Below, piece after piece: positions 15,853 to 24,853 of a stretch of 64,000 nucleotides of DNA (its first letter is position 1; each line of letters begins with the position of its first letter). Location of the stretch: NCBI GenBank assembly GCA_903860915.1, contig CAIOSJ010000016.1, forward strand, positions 62,001 to 126,000, given 5' to 3'. A program made the position numbers and the translations under genes. Origin of the DNA: an uncultured Actinomycetes bacterium (GTDB lineage: Bacteria; Actinomycetota; Acidimicrobiia; Acidimicrobiales; RAAP-2). The notes beneath the pieces were generated by a model that saw only the letters and a list, made by a program, of their open reading frames with translations, was not told the DNA's origin and made no database searches.

Positions 15853-17853
15853 GTGGCAAATCGATTAGCGAACTCGAGCAGTTCATACCTGCAACAACAC
15901 GCGGACAACCCCGTGGACTGGTTTGAGTGGGGCGATGACGCATTCGCTGCGGCCCGTGAACGAGATCAGCCAATTTTTCTCTCGGTGGGATACGCGGCCT
16001 GTCACTGGTGTCACGTGATGGCTCACGAATGCTTCGAAAACGAGGAAATTGCCTCACTCCTAAATCGAAACTTCATCGCCGTCAAAGTCGATCGCGAGGA
16101 ACGCCCGGATGTCGACGCCCTCTACATGGCCGCTACTCAATTGGTGAGCGGCCACGGGGGCTGGCCCATGTCAGTTTTTCTCACTCCCGAGGGTGAGGCC
16201 TTCATGGCTGGCACGTACTATCCTCCCGACGACAGCCACGGTCGCCCGGGATTTCCACGACTCCTGAGCGCGATGGACGATGCCTGGCATAATCAGCGAG
16301 ACCTTGTCCGCACCCAAGCGCGAGAAATATCACAGGGGGTACTGCGAGAAACTCGTTTCGTTGATCAGCTCGAACCCGCAAGCACTCTGAGTAGTTTCCG
16401 TGAGATTAGTGACCTTCTGGTTAACGAACTACTCCCCAAGTGTGACGACGACGGTGGTTTCGGCGCGGCGCCAAAGTTCCCTCGGCCGAGTTATCTAGAG
16501 TCCCTCCTCGGTGCGTGGGACGAGCCCGCCGCGAGATTTGCCATCATCCGAACACTGGATGCCATGAGCCGTCGGGGACTCTACGACCACATTGGTGGCG
16601 GATTCGCTCGCTACAGCGTCGATGGAAAATGGCACGTTCCACACTTCGAAAAAATGTTGAGCGACCAGGCACTCCTAGCCATGATCTACCTTCGCGCCGA
16701 TCGACGACGTGGTGGTGGTACTCCGTGGCGGTCGGTCGCTCTCGACACCCTCCGCTTCGTGGCCCGCGATTTACGTACCGACCAGGGCTACGCCTCATCT
16801 CTGGATGCCGATAGCAACGGCGAAGAAGGACTTCACATCACCTGGACGCCTGCGGAGGTGCAAGCCGTGTTGGCTGAAGCCGGTCTCGCGGAGTTCATAG
16901 CGCCGGCCTGTCAGCGCTGGTCCATAGGGGACCCGGGAAATTTTGAAGAACGATCCATTCCCATGCTGTCTCAGGACGCGAACTTCACGACTCCTCCGGA
17001 GCTGGAGGAGACTCACCAGGCCCTCTTGAGTTCTCGTCGCGGCCGCCCGCAGCCCGGTCGCGACAACAAGGTGATTCTGGAGTGGAACGCCATGTTCGCC
17101 GCAGCCTGTTGTGAATCGGACGACACGGAACTCGTTGTCACCGCTCGTGGACTGCTGAGCAGCCTCGTAGGGTCCCACTTCGTTGACGGAGTCTGGTGGC
17201 GAACCGAGGCCCGAACGGCTCACGCGACATCGGCTGATCTCGGGTGGTTGATCGAGGCCCACCTCTGCGCCTTCGAAGAATCGGGGGACGCAACGTGGCT
17301 GGCGCTCATCCCCGAGCTCATCAGCTACCTCCTGACCCACTTCTGGGACGGTCCGCTACCCCGCCACGGGACTCCCCACCTAGGAAATGGTTTTTTCACC
17401 ACCAGTGATCTCGTAACAGACCTCCCCCAGCGGCCGAAGGACGTCTTCGACGGCGCCACGCCGAGTAGTCACGCGGTGTGCGCCACGGCGCTGGCTCGAT
17501 ACGGGCTCATCACTTCCAACGACGACATTCTCGCAGTCGCCCATCGGCTCGTAACCTTGGCCGCCACGGTACTCAATCAGCACCCCTCGGCGGTTCCTGA
17601 TCTGGCTCGCGCATACGGCTTTCTCGATGAGGGGCTTGAAATTGTCATTCCCGGTGAACCCGGGGAGCTGTCGGGTCTCGTACGCTCTGTATTCGTGCCC
17701 CACAGTGTTCTCGTCACCGGGACAGATCCTCAGATTGAGCTCCTCGAGGGACGTCACCAGGGATTCGCCTACGTCTGCCACCAGCGAGTGTGTGGACTGC
17801 CAGTATCGAATCCCAGCGACCTCTCCCAACAGCTGTCGCCGAGAATCCGCTGA
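15853..17853 (+). CDS. DUF255/YyaL-type thioredoxin-domain protein (spermatogenesis-associated protein 20 homologue)
   Basis: 666 aa, GTG start. The N-terminal 170 residues form a thioredoxin-like DUF255 domain with YAACHWCHVM (CxxC at Cys50-Cys53) and the conserved VKVDREERPDVD and GGWPMSVFLTPEG segments. The rest resembles an alpha/alpha-barrel of the glycosidase/epimerase type (GGGFARYSVDGKWHVPHFEKML). The family is widespread but its reaction is not settled. The stop overlaps the start of the next gene (TGATG), so the 238-aa unknown is its likely partner. Confidence 0.93.
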   Translation: MANRLANSSSSYLQQHADNPVDWFEWGDDAFAAARERDQPIFLSVGYAACHWCHVMAHECFENEEIASLLNRNFIAVKVDREERPDVDALYMAATQLVSGHGGWPMSVFLTPEGEAFMAGTYYPPDDSHGRPGFPRLLSAMDDAWHNQRDLVRTQAREISQGVLRETRFVDQLEPASTLSSFREISDLLVNELLPKCDDDGGFGAAPKFPRPSYLESLLGAWDEPAARFAIIRTLDAMSRRGLYDHIGGGFARYSVDGKWHVPHFEKMLSDQALLAMIYLRADRRRGGGTPWRSVALDTLRFVARDLRTDQGYASSLDADSNGEEGLHITWTPAEVQAVLAEAGLAEFIAPACQRWSIGDPGNFEERSIPMLSQDANFTTPPELEETHQALLSSRRGRPQPGRDNKVILEWNAMFAAACCESDDTELVVTARGLLSSLVGSHFVDGVWWRTEARTAHATSADLGWLIEAHLCAFEESGDATWLALIPELISYLLTHFWDGPLPRHGTPHLGNGFFTTSDLVTDLPQRPKDVFDGATPSSHAVCATALARYGLITSNDDILAVAHRLVTLAATVLNQHPSAVPDLARAYGFLDEGLEIVIPGEPGELSGLVRSVFVPHSVLVTGTDPQIELLEGRHQGFAYVCHQRVCGLPVSNPSDLSQQLSPRIR

Positions 17854-18569
17854 TGGCCCTGCGCCGCGACGCCGCCCTCGGCGAAGTAAGAAAATTCGTC
17901 AAGGAATTGCCCTCCCGACCAACTCTCACACTCACGCCAGGGGCCGTCGTTCACGGCCTCGTACTGGGATCTTCCGCGAGCGACCTAACGGTGATCGACC
18001 TCGAGAGTGGGGCCATGGTGCGCTGGCGCATCGCCTGGCCCGACCAGGCCAACCCCGACTTACGGCCATTCGAAGTAGTGGAAGCTCGACTCAGTGACGA
18101 AATCGACGACGACGATTTAGCCCAACCCGAAGCCGTTACGGTCGACGGACTCCCCCGACAGATTGGCACCCTTCGGGGCCGGATAGTACGTCGCATGCTC
18201 GAGCGAGTTACCACGCCCGCAGACGGACCACTCTTCGGCTTTCGCGGACCGAGTGCGCCGTACTGGGAATTTCGTGGCGATCGACCGAGCATTGCCCTCA
18301 TTAACGCCGAGCGCAGCCCCCAGCTACTACGACGACGCGAAGACGATTCGACCTGGGTGCGTTTTGGCTGGGACCGCGATGACGTCTGGTTGCTCTGCGA
18401 AGACCCTCACGCCACGCGCGCCCTCGACGCCGCCCGACGCGATTCTCTCGTTGGTAAGGACCTCACCACGTCACTGGGCTTTCGTCCGGCCTACGTTTTG
18501 GCAACCTTAAGTGCACCCACCGACGGGCACTGCTACAAAATCTGCACGGGACTACTCCCGCGGTCGTAG
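17853..18569 (+). CDS. Conserved hypothetical protein coupled to the DUF255 gene
   Basis: 238 aa from ATG 17853, which shares one base with the preceding stop (TGATG). The open frame extends upstream inside the DUF255 gene, but the coupled start is more likely. Strand-rich N-terminal half (TLTLTPGAVVHGLVLG, LTVIDLESGAMVRWRIAW), then an acidic stretch DDDDLAQ, and a C-terminal half with several tryptophans. No signal peptide or membrane segment. I do not recognise the family. Its stop is 2 nt from the convergent neighbour's stop. Confidence 0.7.
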   Translation: MALRRDAALGEVRKFVKELPSRPTLTLTPGAVVHGLVLGSSASDLTVIDLESGAMVRWRIAWPDQANPDLRPFEVVEARLSDEIDDDDLAQPEAVTVDGLPRQIGTLRGRIVRRMLERVTTPADGPLFGFRGPSAPYWEFRGDRPSIALINAERSPQLLRRREDDSTWVRFGWDRDDVWLLCEDPHATRALDAARRDSLVGKDLTTSLGFRPAYVLATLSAPTDGHCYKICTGLLPRS

Positions 18570-18571
18570 AA

Positions 18572-19243
18572 CTACTTAGGAATTTTCCCCGAAGCGAGCG
18601 CTTCGGCCATCGCCCACCCGAATACGACGAGTCGTTGACCGTCGGCGGGCTTGACACCAGTAAACGCGGCGACGGCACCGTCAGGAATGACGGCCTTCGC
18701 AGCGACGTAGTCCAAGCCCCCAGCGGACGGGCTGTCGTGGGACATAATGAACGTCTTGTCGTCGATGGCCTTCTCGGCACCGAAACGCTTCGCCAGACGG
18801 CGGCCCCAGGCTCGATCTTCGCCGGTGGGCTTGTAGTCGGGTCGAGGAACAATGTCGTCGAGCCCCGAAAATGCGCGGTAGCCGTCGGGCGTAGTCAATC
18901 GAGCACCGAGGAGGACGTCCTCGTCCGGAAAGGCGAGTAGGGCCCGTCGAAATTGGTCGTGAATAATTGTCTTGAGAGTTTGATCGCTCTTCGCGTTGCG
19001 ATCAATATGAGCCAGACCAACCAGCAGTGCCGGTGTCCCGCCAATGCGCTCCAGAGTACAAAAGGAGTAGCCCCGGAGTTTGCTCCCCTCGCGGACCTGA
19101 GTAACCAGAACCCACTTCTCTCGCTGCTCAGTCAAGAAACTGAAGTCGAAACAAGGTGTACGCCCCACGGACAACTCCGCCATTTCGATTACTTCGTCTT
19201 CGCTCAGTGCGGTGGTGTCTTTCGTTGTCACGATCATTGCCAT
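18572..19243 (-). CDS. Conserved hypothetical protein, possible GNAT-like fold
   Basis: 223 aa. The middle part, RGYSFCTLERIGGTPALLVG followed by a helix DQTLKTIIHDQFRRALLAFP, resembles the strand-helix core of acetyltransferase-like folds, though no acetyl-CoA loop (Q/RxxGxG/A) is visible. It is soluble, with no cysteine motif. It ends 11 nt before the dnaE stop codon region and is convergent with the 238-aa unknown. The function is unknown, and the fold suggestion is weak. Confidence 0.7.
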   Translation of the reverse strand: MAMIVTTKDTTALSEDEVIEMAELSVGRTPCFDFSFLTEQREKWVLVTQVREGSKLRGYSFCTLERIGGTPALLVGLAHIDRNAKSDQTLKTIIHDQFRRALLAFPDEDVLLGARLTTPDGYRAFSGLDDIVPRPDYKPTGEDRAWGRRLAKRFGAEKAIDDKTFIMSHDSPSAGGLDYVAAKAVIPDGAVAAFTGVKPADGQRLVVFGWAMAEALASGKIPK

Positions 19244-19254
19244 AGCCCACTATT

Positions 19255-22200
19255 CTACGAGACTTCGCTACCCTCCTCATTTGGGTTGGCTGTTATGACT
19301 GTTTCGCCGAAAGCGGCCCGTAAAATCCCTATAACTTGCGAGGTATTGACCATGTAGTCAGGACCGAGTCGAAAACGCTTCCCGTCGGCTTGCGATTGGA
19401 CAATTACCGCGGTGCCGCCCGGGTAGGAACTGAGAATATCCTTCAGGTGCTTGATTCCGGCGGGGTTGAGATACCGCGCTTCGAGGGAAATATGAATTTC
19501 GGCCTCCGAGGAGACCACCAGCCGGGGCTGTTTTACTTCGAGGGCGCGGAAGGAAATCTCCTCACCCTTCATCTGGAGTCGACCCCGCATCACCACGATG
19601 GCGTCCTTACGAAGCAGCGTGCCAAATTTTTCGACTGTCTTGCCGTACAAGAAGACTTCTAGAGAGCCATCGAGGTCTTCGATAATGACCCGGGCGAACA
19701 TGTTGCCCTGCCGCGAACTCTTAAACGTGACTTCGCTCAGCACACCGCCAATGGAAAAGCTAACGCCATTTTCGCCCACCTCTTCGGCTCGCTCACGAGC
19801 AGTACTAATCGTTCCGTCGGTGAGACGTCGCAGCGCGGCTTCGACGCCGAGCAGCGGGTGGTCCGAAATATACAGACCCAGCATTTCCCGTTCGAAATCC
19901 AGTCGCTCCGTCTTGGAGTACTCGGTTGTTGGAATAGGTGGTTCCGTGCCGTCCCAGTCATCGCCCGCCCCGTCGTTACCGAGCGAGCTAAAAAGCGTGG
20001 AGACGCCTCGAGCGAGATCGTTGCGTCGCTCAATGGTGCGATCAATAATCTCGCCGATGGCCAGCAGGAGCCCCTGACGGGTGACGCCGAAGGAATCGAA
20101 GGCTCCAGCTTTAATGAGTGATTCCATGGAACGTCGATTGAGAACGCTCTGGTCCACTCGACGTACGAAGTCGTACACCGACACGAAAGCACCTTTGGCC
20201 TCACGTTCGGCGACAATCTTTTCCACCAGGGCTGCCCCCACGTTGCGCACGGCCGCCATGCCAAAGTTAATCGTGTCGGCCAAGGTCGCCGAAGGGGTGA
20301 AGTCCGCGTACGATTCGTTGACGTCGGGTACTCGAACGGTGATGCCGTTGGCCCGACACTCGGAGAGGTACAGAGCCGTCTTGTCTTTATCGTCGCGGAA
20401 CGACGTCAACAAAGCCGCCAAGTACTCCACGGGATAATGAGTCTTCAGCCAGGCGTTCTGGTAGGCCACGAGGGCGTAACCGTAGGCGTGAGACTTATTG
20501 AAGGCGTAGTCCGCGAAGGGTTCGATCTTGTCGAAGAGGGCCTCACCCAGTTCGCGGCCGTAGCCCGTGGACTCCGCGCCATCAACAAACTTCGACCTCT
20601 CCGCCACAATCATTTCACGGATCTTCTTACCGCAGGCCTTGCGCAAATTGTCCGCTTCGGTCATGGAGTAGCCCGCAATTCGCTGGGCCACGTTCATAAT
20701 GTCCTCTTGGTAAATCATGAGACCGTAGGTACTTCCGAGCACGTCACGAAGGTCATCGTGGTCGTAGGAGACTTCTTGTCGACCATTCTTTCGATCTGCG
20801 AAGTGGTTGTGGACGTTTTCACCCATGGGCCCTGGTCGATACAAAGCCACCAGCGCGCCGACGTCATCGAAACTCGTCGGCTTCAACTTTCGCATCAGGG
20901 CCCGCATCGGCCCACCTTCGAGCTGAAAGACGCCAATGGAATTTCCCTTCGACAGCATGTCGAAGACTTTGGCGTCGTCGAGTGGTACGTGGTCAATATC
21001 GATGACCACGCCGGTACGCAACGTAATAAGGTCAATAGCCCGATCGATAATGGCGAGGTTTCGCAGTCCCAAGAAGTCCATCTTGAGAAGGCCGAGTTCC
21101 TCAATGGCGTGCATTTCGAATTGCGTAACGATGGGGGCGTCGTCAATGGAACCATTCGGTGTGGGCTTGCGTTGAATGGGTACGTACTCAATGACCGGTT
21201 CTTTGGTAATCACGACCGCCGCAGCGTGAATACCGTCCTGGCGTCGCTTTCCGTCAAAACCCAAGGCCACGTCGATTGTTCGACGAGCTTCCGGGTCGGT
21301 TTCGTAGAGAACGCGCACTTCCGCGGCGTCATCGAATCTATTGGCGAACTCGGGCGTCACTTCCAAACACGCCGCCAACGGGACGTCTTTACCCATTAAG
21401 AGAGCCGGCATGGCCTTTGCGATCTTGTCGCCCAACATCGGTGGGTACCCTAAGACTCGCGCCGCGTCACGAACGGCGGCCCGGGCCTTAATAGTCGAAA
21501 AAGTAACGATTTGCGCTACGTGATCGCTACCGTATCGGTCCGAGGCGTAGCGAATCATGTCCCCGCGGAAACGTTCGTCGAAGTCCATATCGATATCGGG
21601 CATTTGCTTGCGACCGGGGTTTAAGAAACGCTCAAAAATCAGGCCGTTGCTAATGGGGTCGAGATCGACAATACGAAGGCAGTACGCCACGCAGCAGCCC
21701 GCGGCTGAACCACGCCCAGGACCAACGCGGATTTTAGAATCACGGGCAAAACGAATCAGGTCCCAGACCACGAGAAAGTAGTCAGCAAAACCCATCTCGG
21801 TAATGACGCGTAGTTCGTAGTCGAGTCGATCGCGAATCGTGTCACTCAGGGCGTCCCCGTAGCGCTCGCGTGCGCCCGCGTAGGTCAGTTCGCGCACGTA
21901 GTGGTTGGCACTCGACTTGTGGTCGCCGCGATCGAATTGGGGCGGAATCGGAAACTCCGGAAGTGCATCATTGTCGAACTCAATCTCCACATTGCAGCGC
22001 TCGGCAATGAGCAGGGTGTTGTCACACGCCTCGGGGATATCGGAAAAGAGATAGCGCATTTCATCAGCACTCTTGAGATAGTGCTCACTACTTTGGAAAC
22101 GGAAGCGATTGGGGTCGGCCACCAGTGAGCCCGTCCCAATGCACAAAAGCGCGTCGTGCATTTCGGCGTCGCCGTGCTTCACGTAGTGCAGGTCGTTGGT

Positions 22201-22854
22201 CGCCAAGAGTGGCGCCCCAATCTCCTTGGCCAGTTCTAAGAGCATGGGATTAGTCCGACGTTGCTCGGGAATGTTGTGATCCTGAAGTTCGACAAAGAGG
22301 CTGTCGCGACCGAAGATTGACTGCAGGCGACCGGCGAGTTCCACGGCCTTCGTGTAGTCGTCACGCAGTAGCGCCTGGAGAACTACGCCGCCCAAACACC
22401 CCGTCGTTGCGATAAGGCCCTCGTGGTAGGTCTCCAGCAACTCCCAATCCAATCGAGGCTTGTAGTAGTAACCCTCGAGGTAGGCCAGTGACGATGCCTT
22501 AATGAGATTCTTATAACCCTGCGTCGTCTCGGCCATCAAGGTGAGGTGGTGGTAGAGCTTCTCCCCTCCCTCAACGTCGCCACCGGTGTCGTCGATCTTT
22601 CCACGGCGCGGTGGTCGGTCGTAGCGAGAGTTAGCGGCCATGTAGGCCTCGAGTCCAATAATGGGGGTTATGTCGTATTTGCGACAGGTCTTATAGAACT
22701 CAATGACGCCGTACATATTCCCGTGATCGGTAATACCTATCGCCGCTTGACCATCATTTTTTGCCGCCAGCACCATCTCTTCAATACGTGCAGCTCCATC
22801 CAGCATGGAGTACTCAGTGTGATTATGAAGGTGAACGAAACTGTTACTCGCCAT
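19255..22854 (-). CDS. dnaE: DNA polymerase III alpha subunit (replicative polymerase)
   Basis: 1199 aa. The N-terminal PHP domain begins with VHLHNHTEYSMLDGAARI and includes IGITDHGNMYG and IIGLEAYMA. The polymerase core shows GPGRGSAAGC and the catalytic PDIDMDFDERFRGD. A helix-hairpin-helix region and a C-terminal OB domain (GVLSEVTFKSSRQGNMFA) complete a DnaE1-type layout. It copies the chromosome as part of the holoenzyme. Length fits the family, and the ATG start is well placed relative to the conserved N-terminus. Confidence 0.98.
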   Translation of the reverse strand: MASNSFVHLHNHTEYSMLDGAARIEEMVLAAKNDGQAAIGITDHGNMYGVIEFYKTCRKYDITPIIGLEAYMAANSRYDRPPRRGKIDDTGGDVEGGEKLYHHLTLMAETTQGYKNLIKASSLAYLEGYYYKPRLDWELLETYHEGLIATTGCLGGVVLQALLRDDYTKAVELAGRLQSIFGRDSLFVELQDHNIPEQRRTNPMLLELAKEIGAPLLATNDLHYVKHGDAEMHDALLCIGTGSLVADPNRFRFQSSEHYLKSADEMRYLFSDIPEACDNTLLIAERCNVEIEFDNDALPEFPIPPQFDRGDHKSSANHYVRELTYAGARERYGDALSDTIRDRLDYELRVITEMGFADYFLVVWDLIRFARDSKIRVGPGRGSAAGCCVAYCLRIVDLDPISNGLIFERFLNPGRKQMPDIDMDFDERFRGDMIRYASDRYGSDHVAQIVTFSTIKARAAVRDAARVLGYPPMLGDKIAKAMPALLMGKDVPLAACLEVTPEFANRFDDAAEVRVLYETDPEARRTIDVALGFDGKRRQDGIHAAAVVITKEPVIEYVPIQRKPTPNGSIDDAPIVTQFEMHAIEELGLLKMDFLGLRNLAIIDRAIDLITLRTGVVIDIDHVPLDDAKVFDMLSKGNSIGVFQLEGGPMRALMRKLKPTSFDDVGALVALYRPGPMGENVHNHFADRKNGRQEVSYDHDDLRDVLGSTYGLMIYQEDIMNVAQRIAGYSMTEADNLRKACGKKIREMIVAERSKFVDGAESTGYGRELGEALFDKIEPFADYAFNKSHAYGYALVAYQNAWLKTHYPVEYLAALLTSFRDDKDKTALYLSECRANGITVRVPDVNESYADFTPSATLADTINFGMAAVRNVGAALVEKIVAEREAKGAFVSVYDFVRRVDQSVLNRRSMESLIKAGAFDSFGVTRQGLLLAIGEIIDRTIERRNDLARGVSTLFSSLGNDGAGDDWDGTEPPIPTTEYSKTERLDFEREMLGLYISDHPLLGVEAALRRLTDGTISTARERAEEVGENGVSFSIGGVLSEVTFKSSRQGNMFARVIIEDLDGSLEVFLYGKTVEKFGTLLRKDAIVVMRGRLQMKGEEISFRALEVKQPRLVVSSEAEIHISLEARYLNPAGIKHLKDILSSYPGGTAVIVQSQADGKRFRLGPDYMVNTSQVIGILRAAFGETVITANPNEEGSEVS

Positions 22855-22943
22855 CTGCGAGAGCTCCCAACGGACGTAGCGGCACGGAGGTAATTACATC
22901 CGTGGGATTCGAAGTGTAGCCGTGGCTGGTGACACGCGCTCGC

Positions 22944-23441
22944 TCATAGGTAGGTCCCAGGGCGGGGCGGTTCTCCCGCCTCGGATGATTCGAGAGAACG
23001 AGTTCTCATGGATTCCAGTTGCGCCTGAGCCGCGGCCTGTTGGGCGAACAAACTGGCTTGAATACCGTGGAAAAGACCCTCCAGCCAACCCACGAGTTGG
23101 GCTTGGGCTACTCGCAACTCGGACTCACTGGGCACATCTTCGCCGAAGGGGGGAATCATTCGCGCCAGCTCGGAGCCGAGGTCGGGCGAGAGCGCCGACG
23201 AGAGTTCGTCAATCGATGTTCGATAAATTTCCTTCAGCCGACTTCGACCAGATTCGTCCAAGGTTGCCGAACGTACCTCGTCGAGTAGCGACTTGACCAT
23301 CGATCCGATGCGCATCACTTTCGCTGGTTGGGCCACAAAATCATTCGAGGTACCGTCGCCGGACTGCTCAACACCACTCGGCGCCAGCACGTCTTCAGGG
23401 TTTACCGAAACATTGTCGCTATTGTCAAAAGTGCTTTCCAT
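22944..23441 (-). CDS. bpa: Bacterial proteasome activator (Bpa/PafE, DUF2587)
   Basis: 165 aa. The central helical region (KVMRIGSMVKSLLDEVRSATLDE, ELARMIPPFGEDVPSESELRVAQAQLVGWLEGLFHGIQASL in family alignment) forms the four-helix bundle that assembles as a ring. The protein ends in GTYL, the C-terminal tyrosine-leucine tail that docks into the 20S core, like GQYL in mycobacteria. It opens the proteasome gate without ATP. It implies a 20S proteasome encoded elsewhere on this chromosome. Variable, flexible N-terminus as usual. Divergent from the PH-like unknown at 23534. Confidence 0.92.
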   Translation of the reverse strand: MESTFDNSDNVSVNPEDVLAPSGVEQSGDGTSNDFVAQPAKVMRIGSMVKSLLDEVRSATLDESGRSRLKEIYRTSIDELSSALSPDLGSELARMIPPFGEDVPSESELRVAQAQLVGWLEGLFHGIQASLFAQQAAAQAQLESMRTRSLESSEAGEPPRPGTYL

Positions 23442-23533
23442 ATTTCATAGTGTGTCAGAAAATACGATGGCCCAAAACCCTCCCCCTCGGACACAGCGGT
23501 CACGTCCTAGGATGCGACTATCAAGGAGTTCAG

Positions 23534-24235
23534 ATGTTCGGCAAACTGACAACCGCATGGAACGAGCGGCAAAAAACGCGTAGTGAGAAGAAGCAGGCCA
23601 TCTTGGCGACGGCCCACACCGCGGCGGTAGCGCAGGCTCGCCAACAGGTACTCAACGAGTGGACCAGCGAGCGCGATCAAGCACAGAGTCTGGTCGCCTT
23701 CGCTGAATCGGTGGGCAGTGGTCCCACGTCATCAGGCTTCATCGCTCACGCGGGTGAGGCGTTGGTTGGTGCCATCAATAACTGCAGTCTGGTGGAACTG
23801 CGTAACGTGGGTGGCCACTACACCGGAACCTCTCAGGGAATTTCCATTCCCATCGGATCACTAAGTGGTCGATCCGTTCGTTATCGAGTTGGGGCCCAAA
23901 AAGGTCATTTTGTTGCGGGGACCCCCACGCCCACCGCGATTGACCAGGGCACCTTCTTCATTAGCGATCAGCGTCTAGTCTTCACCGGCGCCACGATGTC
24001 AAAAGAATGCCGATTCGACAAACTTCTGTCGCTCAATCACTCTGCGGACGGCACTCTCACCATCGCGGTTTCTAATCGCCAGAAAAATACCGTGATCCAC
24101 TACGGGCCGGCGATTATTTCGGTCGTGGACTTCTACCTCGACCTTGCGCTCGCCCGTTTCCATGGGCGCAATGATGAATTCGTAGCCAATTTACGAAGTG
24201 CCGTAAGCGAAATCGAAGCCCGACGGCCGGCCTAG
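23534..24235 (+). CDS. Hypothetical protein with a bacterial PH/GRAM-like region
   Basis: 233 aa from ATG 23534 (MFGKLTTAWNERQK), chosen because AAGGAG lies 7 nt upstream; the frame is open earlier but without a ribosome site. The N-terminus is a charged coiled-coil-like helix. The second half (GTFFISDQRLVFTGATMSKECRFDKLLS) has the pattern of PH/GRAM-type domains in which a protein is stored as DRRLVFTG. No membrane segment. Function unknown. It precedes the Rrf2 gene by 38 nt and could share its transcript. Confidence 0.75.
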   Translation: MFGKLTTAWNERQKTRSEKKQAILATAHTAAVAQARQQVLNEWTSERDQAQSLVAFAESVGSGPTSSGFIAHAGEALVGAINNCSLVELRNVGGHYTGTSQGISIPIGSLSGRSVRYRVGAQKGHFVAGTPTPTAIDQGTFFISDQRLVFTGATMSKECRFDKLLSLNHSADGTLTIAVSNRQKNTVIHYGPAIISVVDFYLDLALARFHGRNDEFVANLRSAVSEIEARRPA

Positions 24236-24273
24236 CGCAGGTTATGGCGAGGCTGGATGGGTAAACTACCCAC

Positions 24274-24732
24274 GTGAGGGTGTCTACACGTGGCGATTAC
24301 GCCAGTCGAGCCTTATTGAGTCTCGCCCTGCACGAGGATGAAGCCGGTCCCACTTCCGTGCGCGATATTGCTGAGCGCACCGGTCTTCCGCAGCCCTATC
24401 TAGAGCAAATTCTGCTGGCCTTGAAGGGTGCCGGGTTGGTGCGATCTAAGCGGGGGGTGGGCGGTGGCTACGTTTTAAACCGACTACCAGTCGACATGAC
24501 CTTGGCGGAAATCGTGGCTGCGGTTGATGGACCCATCGTGGCGGGGGACTTTGGTCTCCCTCACCAAGATGGCGCGTGCGATCACGAAGGTCAATGTGTC
24601 TTACTGGCGGTATGGGCTGATGTCGGTGACCATATGCGTAGTCATCTGTCTAGTTTTACCCTCGCCGACATGGTCAGCCAGTCCCGCGGTGGGCCAAAAG
24701 TGGCAATTACCCACGCTGATGAAACGGACTAA
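24274..24732 (+). CDS. Rrf2-family transcriptional regulator, possible Fe-S sensor
   Basis: 152 aa, GTG start. The winged-helix N-terminus is the Rrf2 signature: MRVSTRGDYASRALLSLAL, then VRDIAERTGLPQPYLEQIL and KRGVGGGYVLNR. The C-terminal loop has cysteines in GACDHEGQCVL, only two, where IscR-type proteins have three, so a cluster with a non-cysteine third or fourth ligand is possible. With the NfuA-like carrier in the same window, a role in Fe-S or redox control is plausible but not proven. Confidence 0.9.
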   Translation: MRVSTRGDYASRALLSLALHEDEAGPTSVRDIAERTGLPQPYLEQILLALKGAGLVRSKRGVGGGYVLNRLPVDMTLAEIVAAVDGPIVAGDFGLPHQDGACDHEGQCVLLAVWADVGDHMRSHLSSFTLADMVSQSRGGPKVAITHADETD

Positions 24733-24762
24733 AGAGGACCTGAGAGAATTTTCACGTGCACT

Positions 24763-24799
24763 CCAAGAAGTTGGTTACTCTCTGGTAACCTGCTCTTGG
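24763..24799. promoter_or_regulatory. Two-part inverted repeat between the Rrf2 and sigma-factor genes
   Basis: CCAAGA (24763-24768) and GGTTAC (24773-24778) pair with GTAACC (24785-24790) and TCTTGG (24794-24799) around a TCTCTG centre. It is 30 nt after the Rrf2 stop and 54 nt before the sigma-factor start. No clear T run follows, so it may be a weak terminator, a 5' leader hairpin or an operator. Confidence 0.45.
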
Positions 24800-24853
24800 G
24801 TTGTTAGAAAAATAACGCCTGCGAAGTGAGTCCATGACTACCGAGGAGATGAA

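Noticed and set aside
20437..21399. A 320-codon plus-strand open frame inside dnaE
   Set aside because: Antisense to the polymerase domain of dnaE, with no ribosome site and no recognisable motif; explained by third-position composition.
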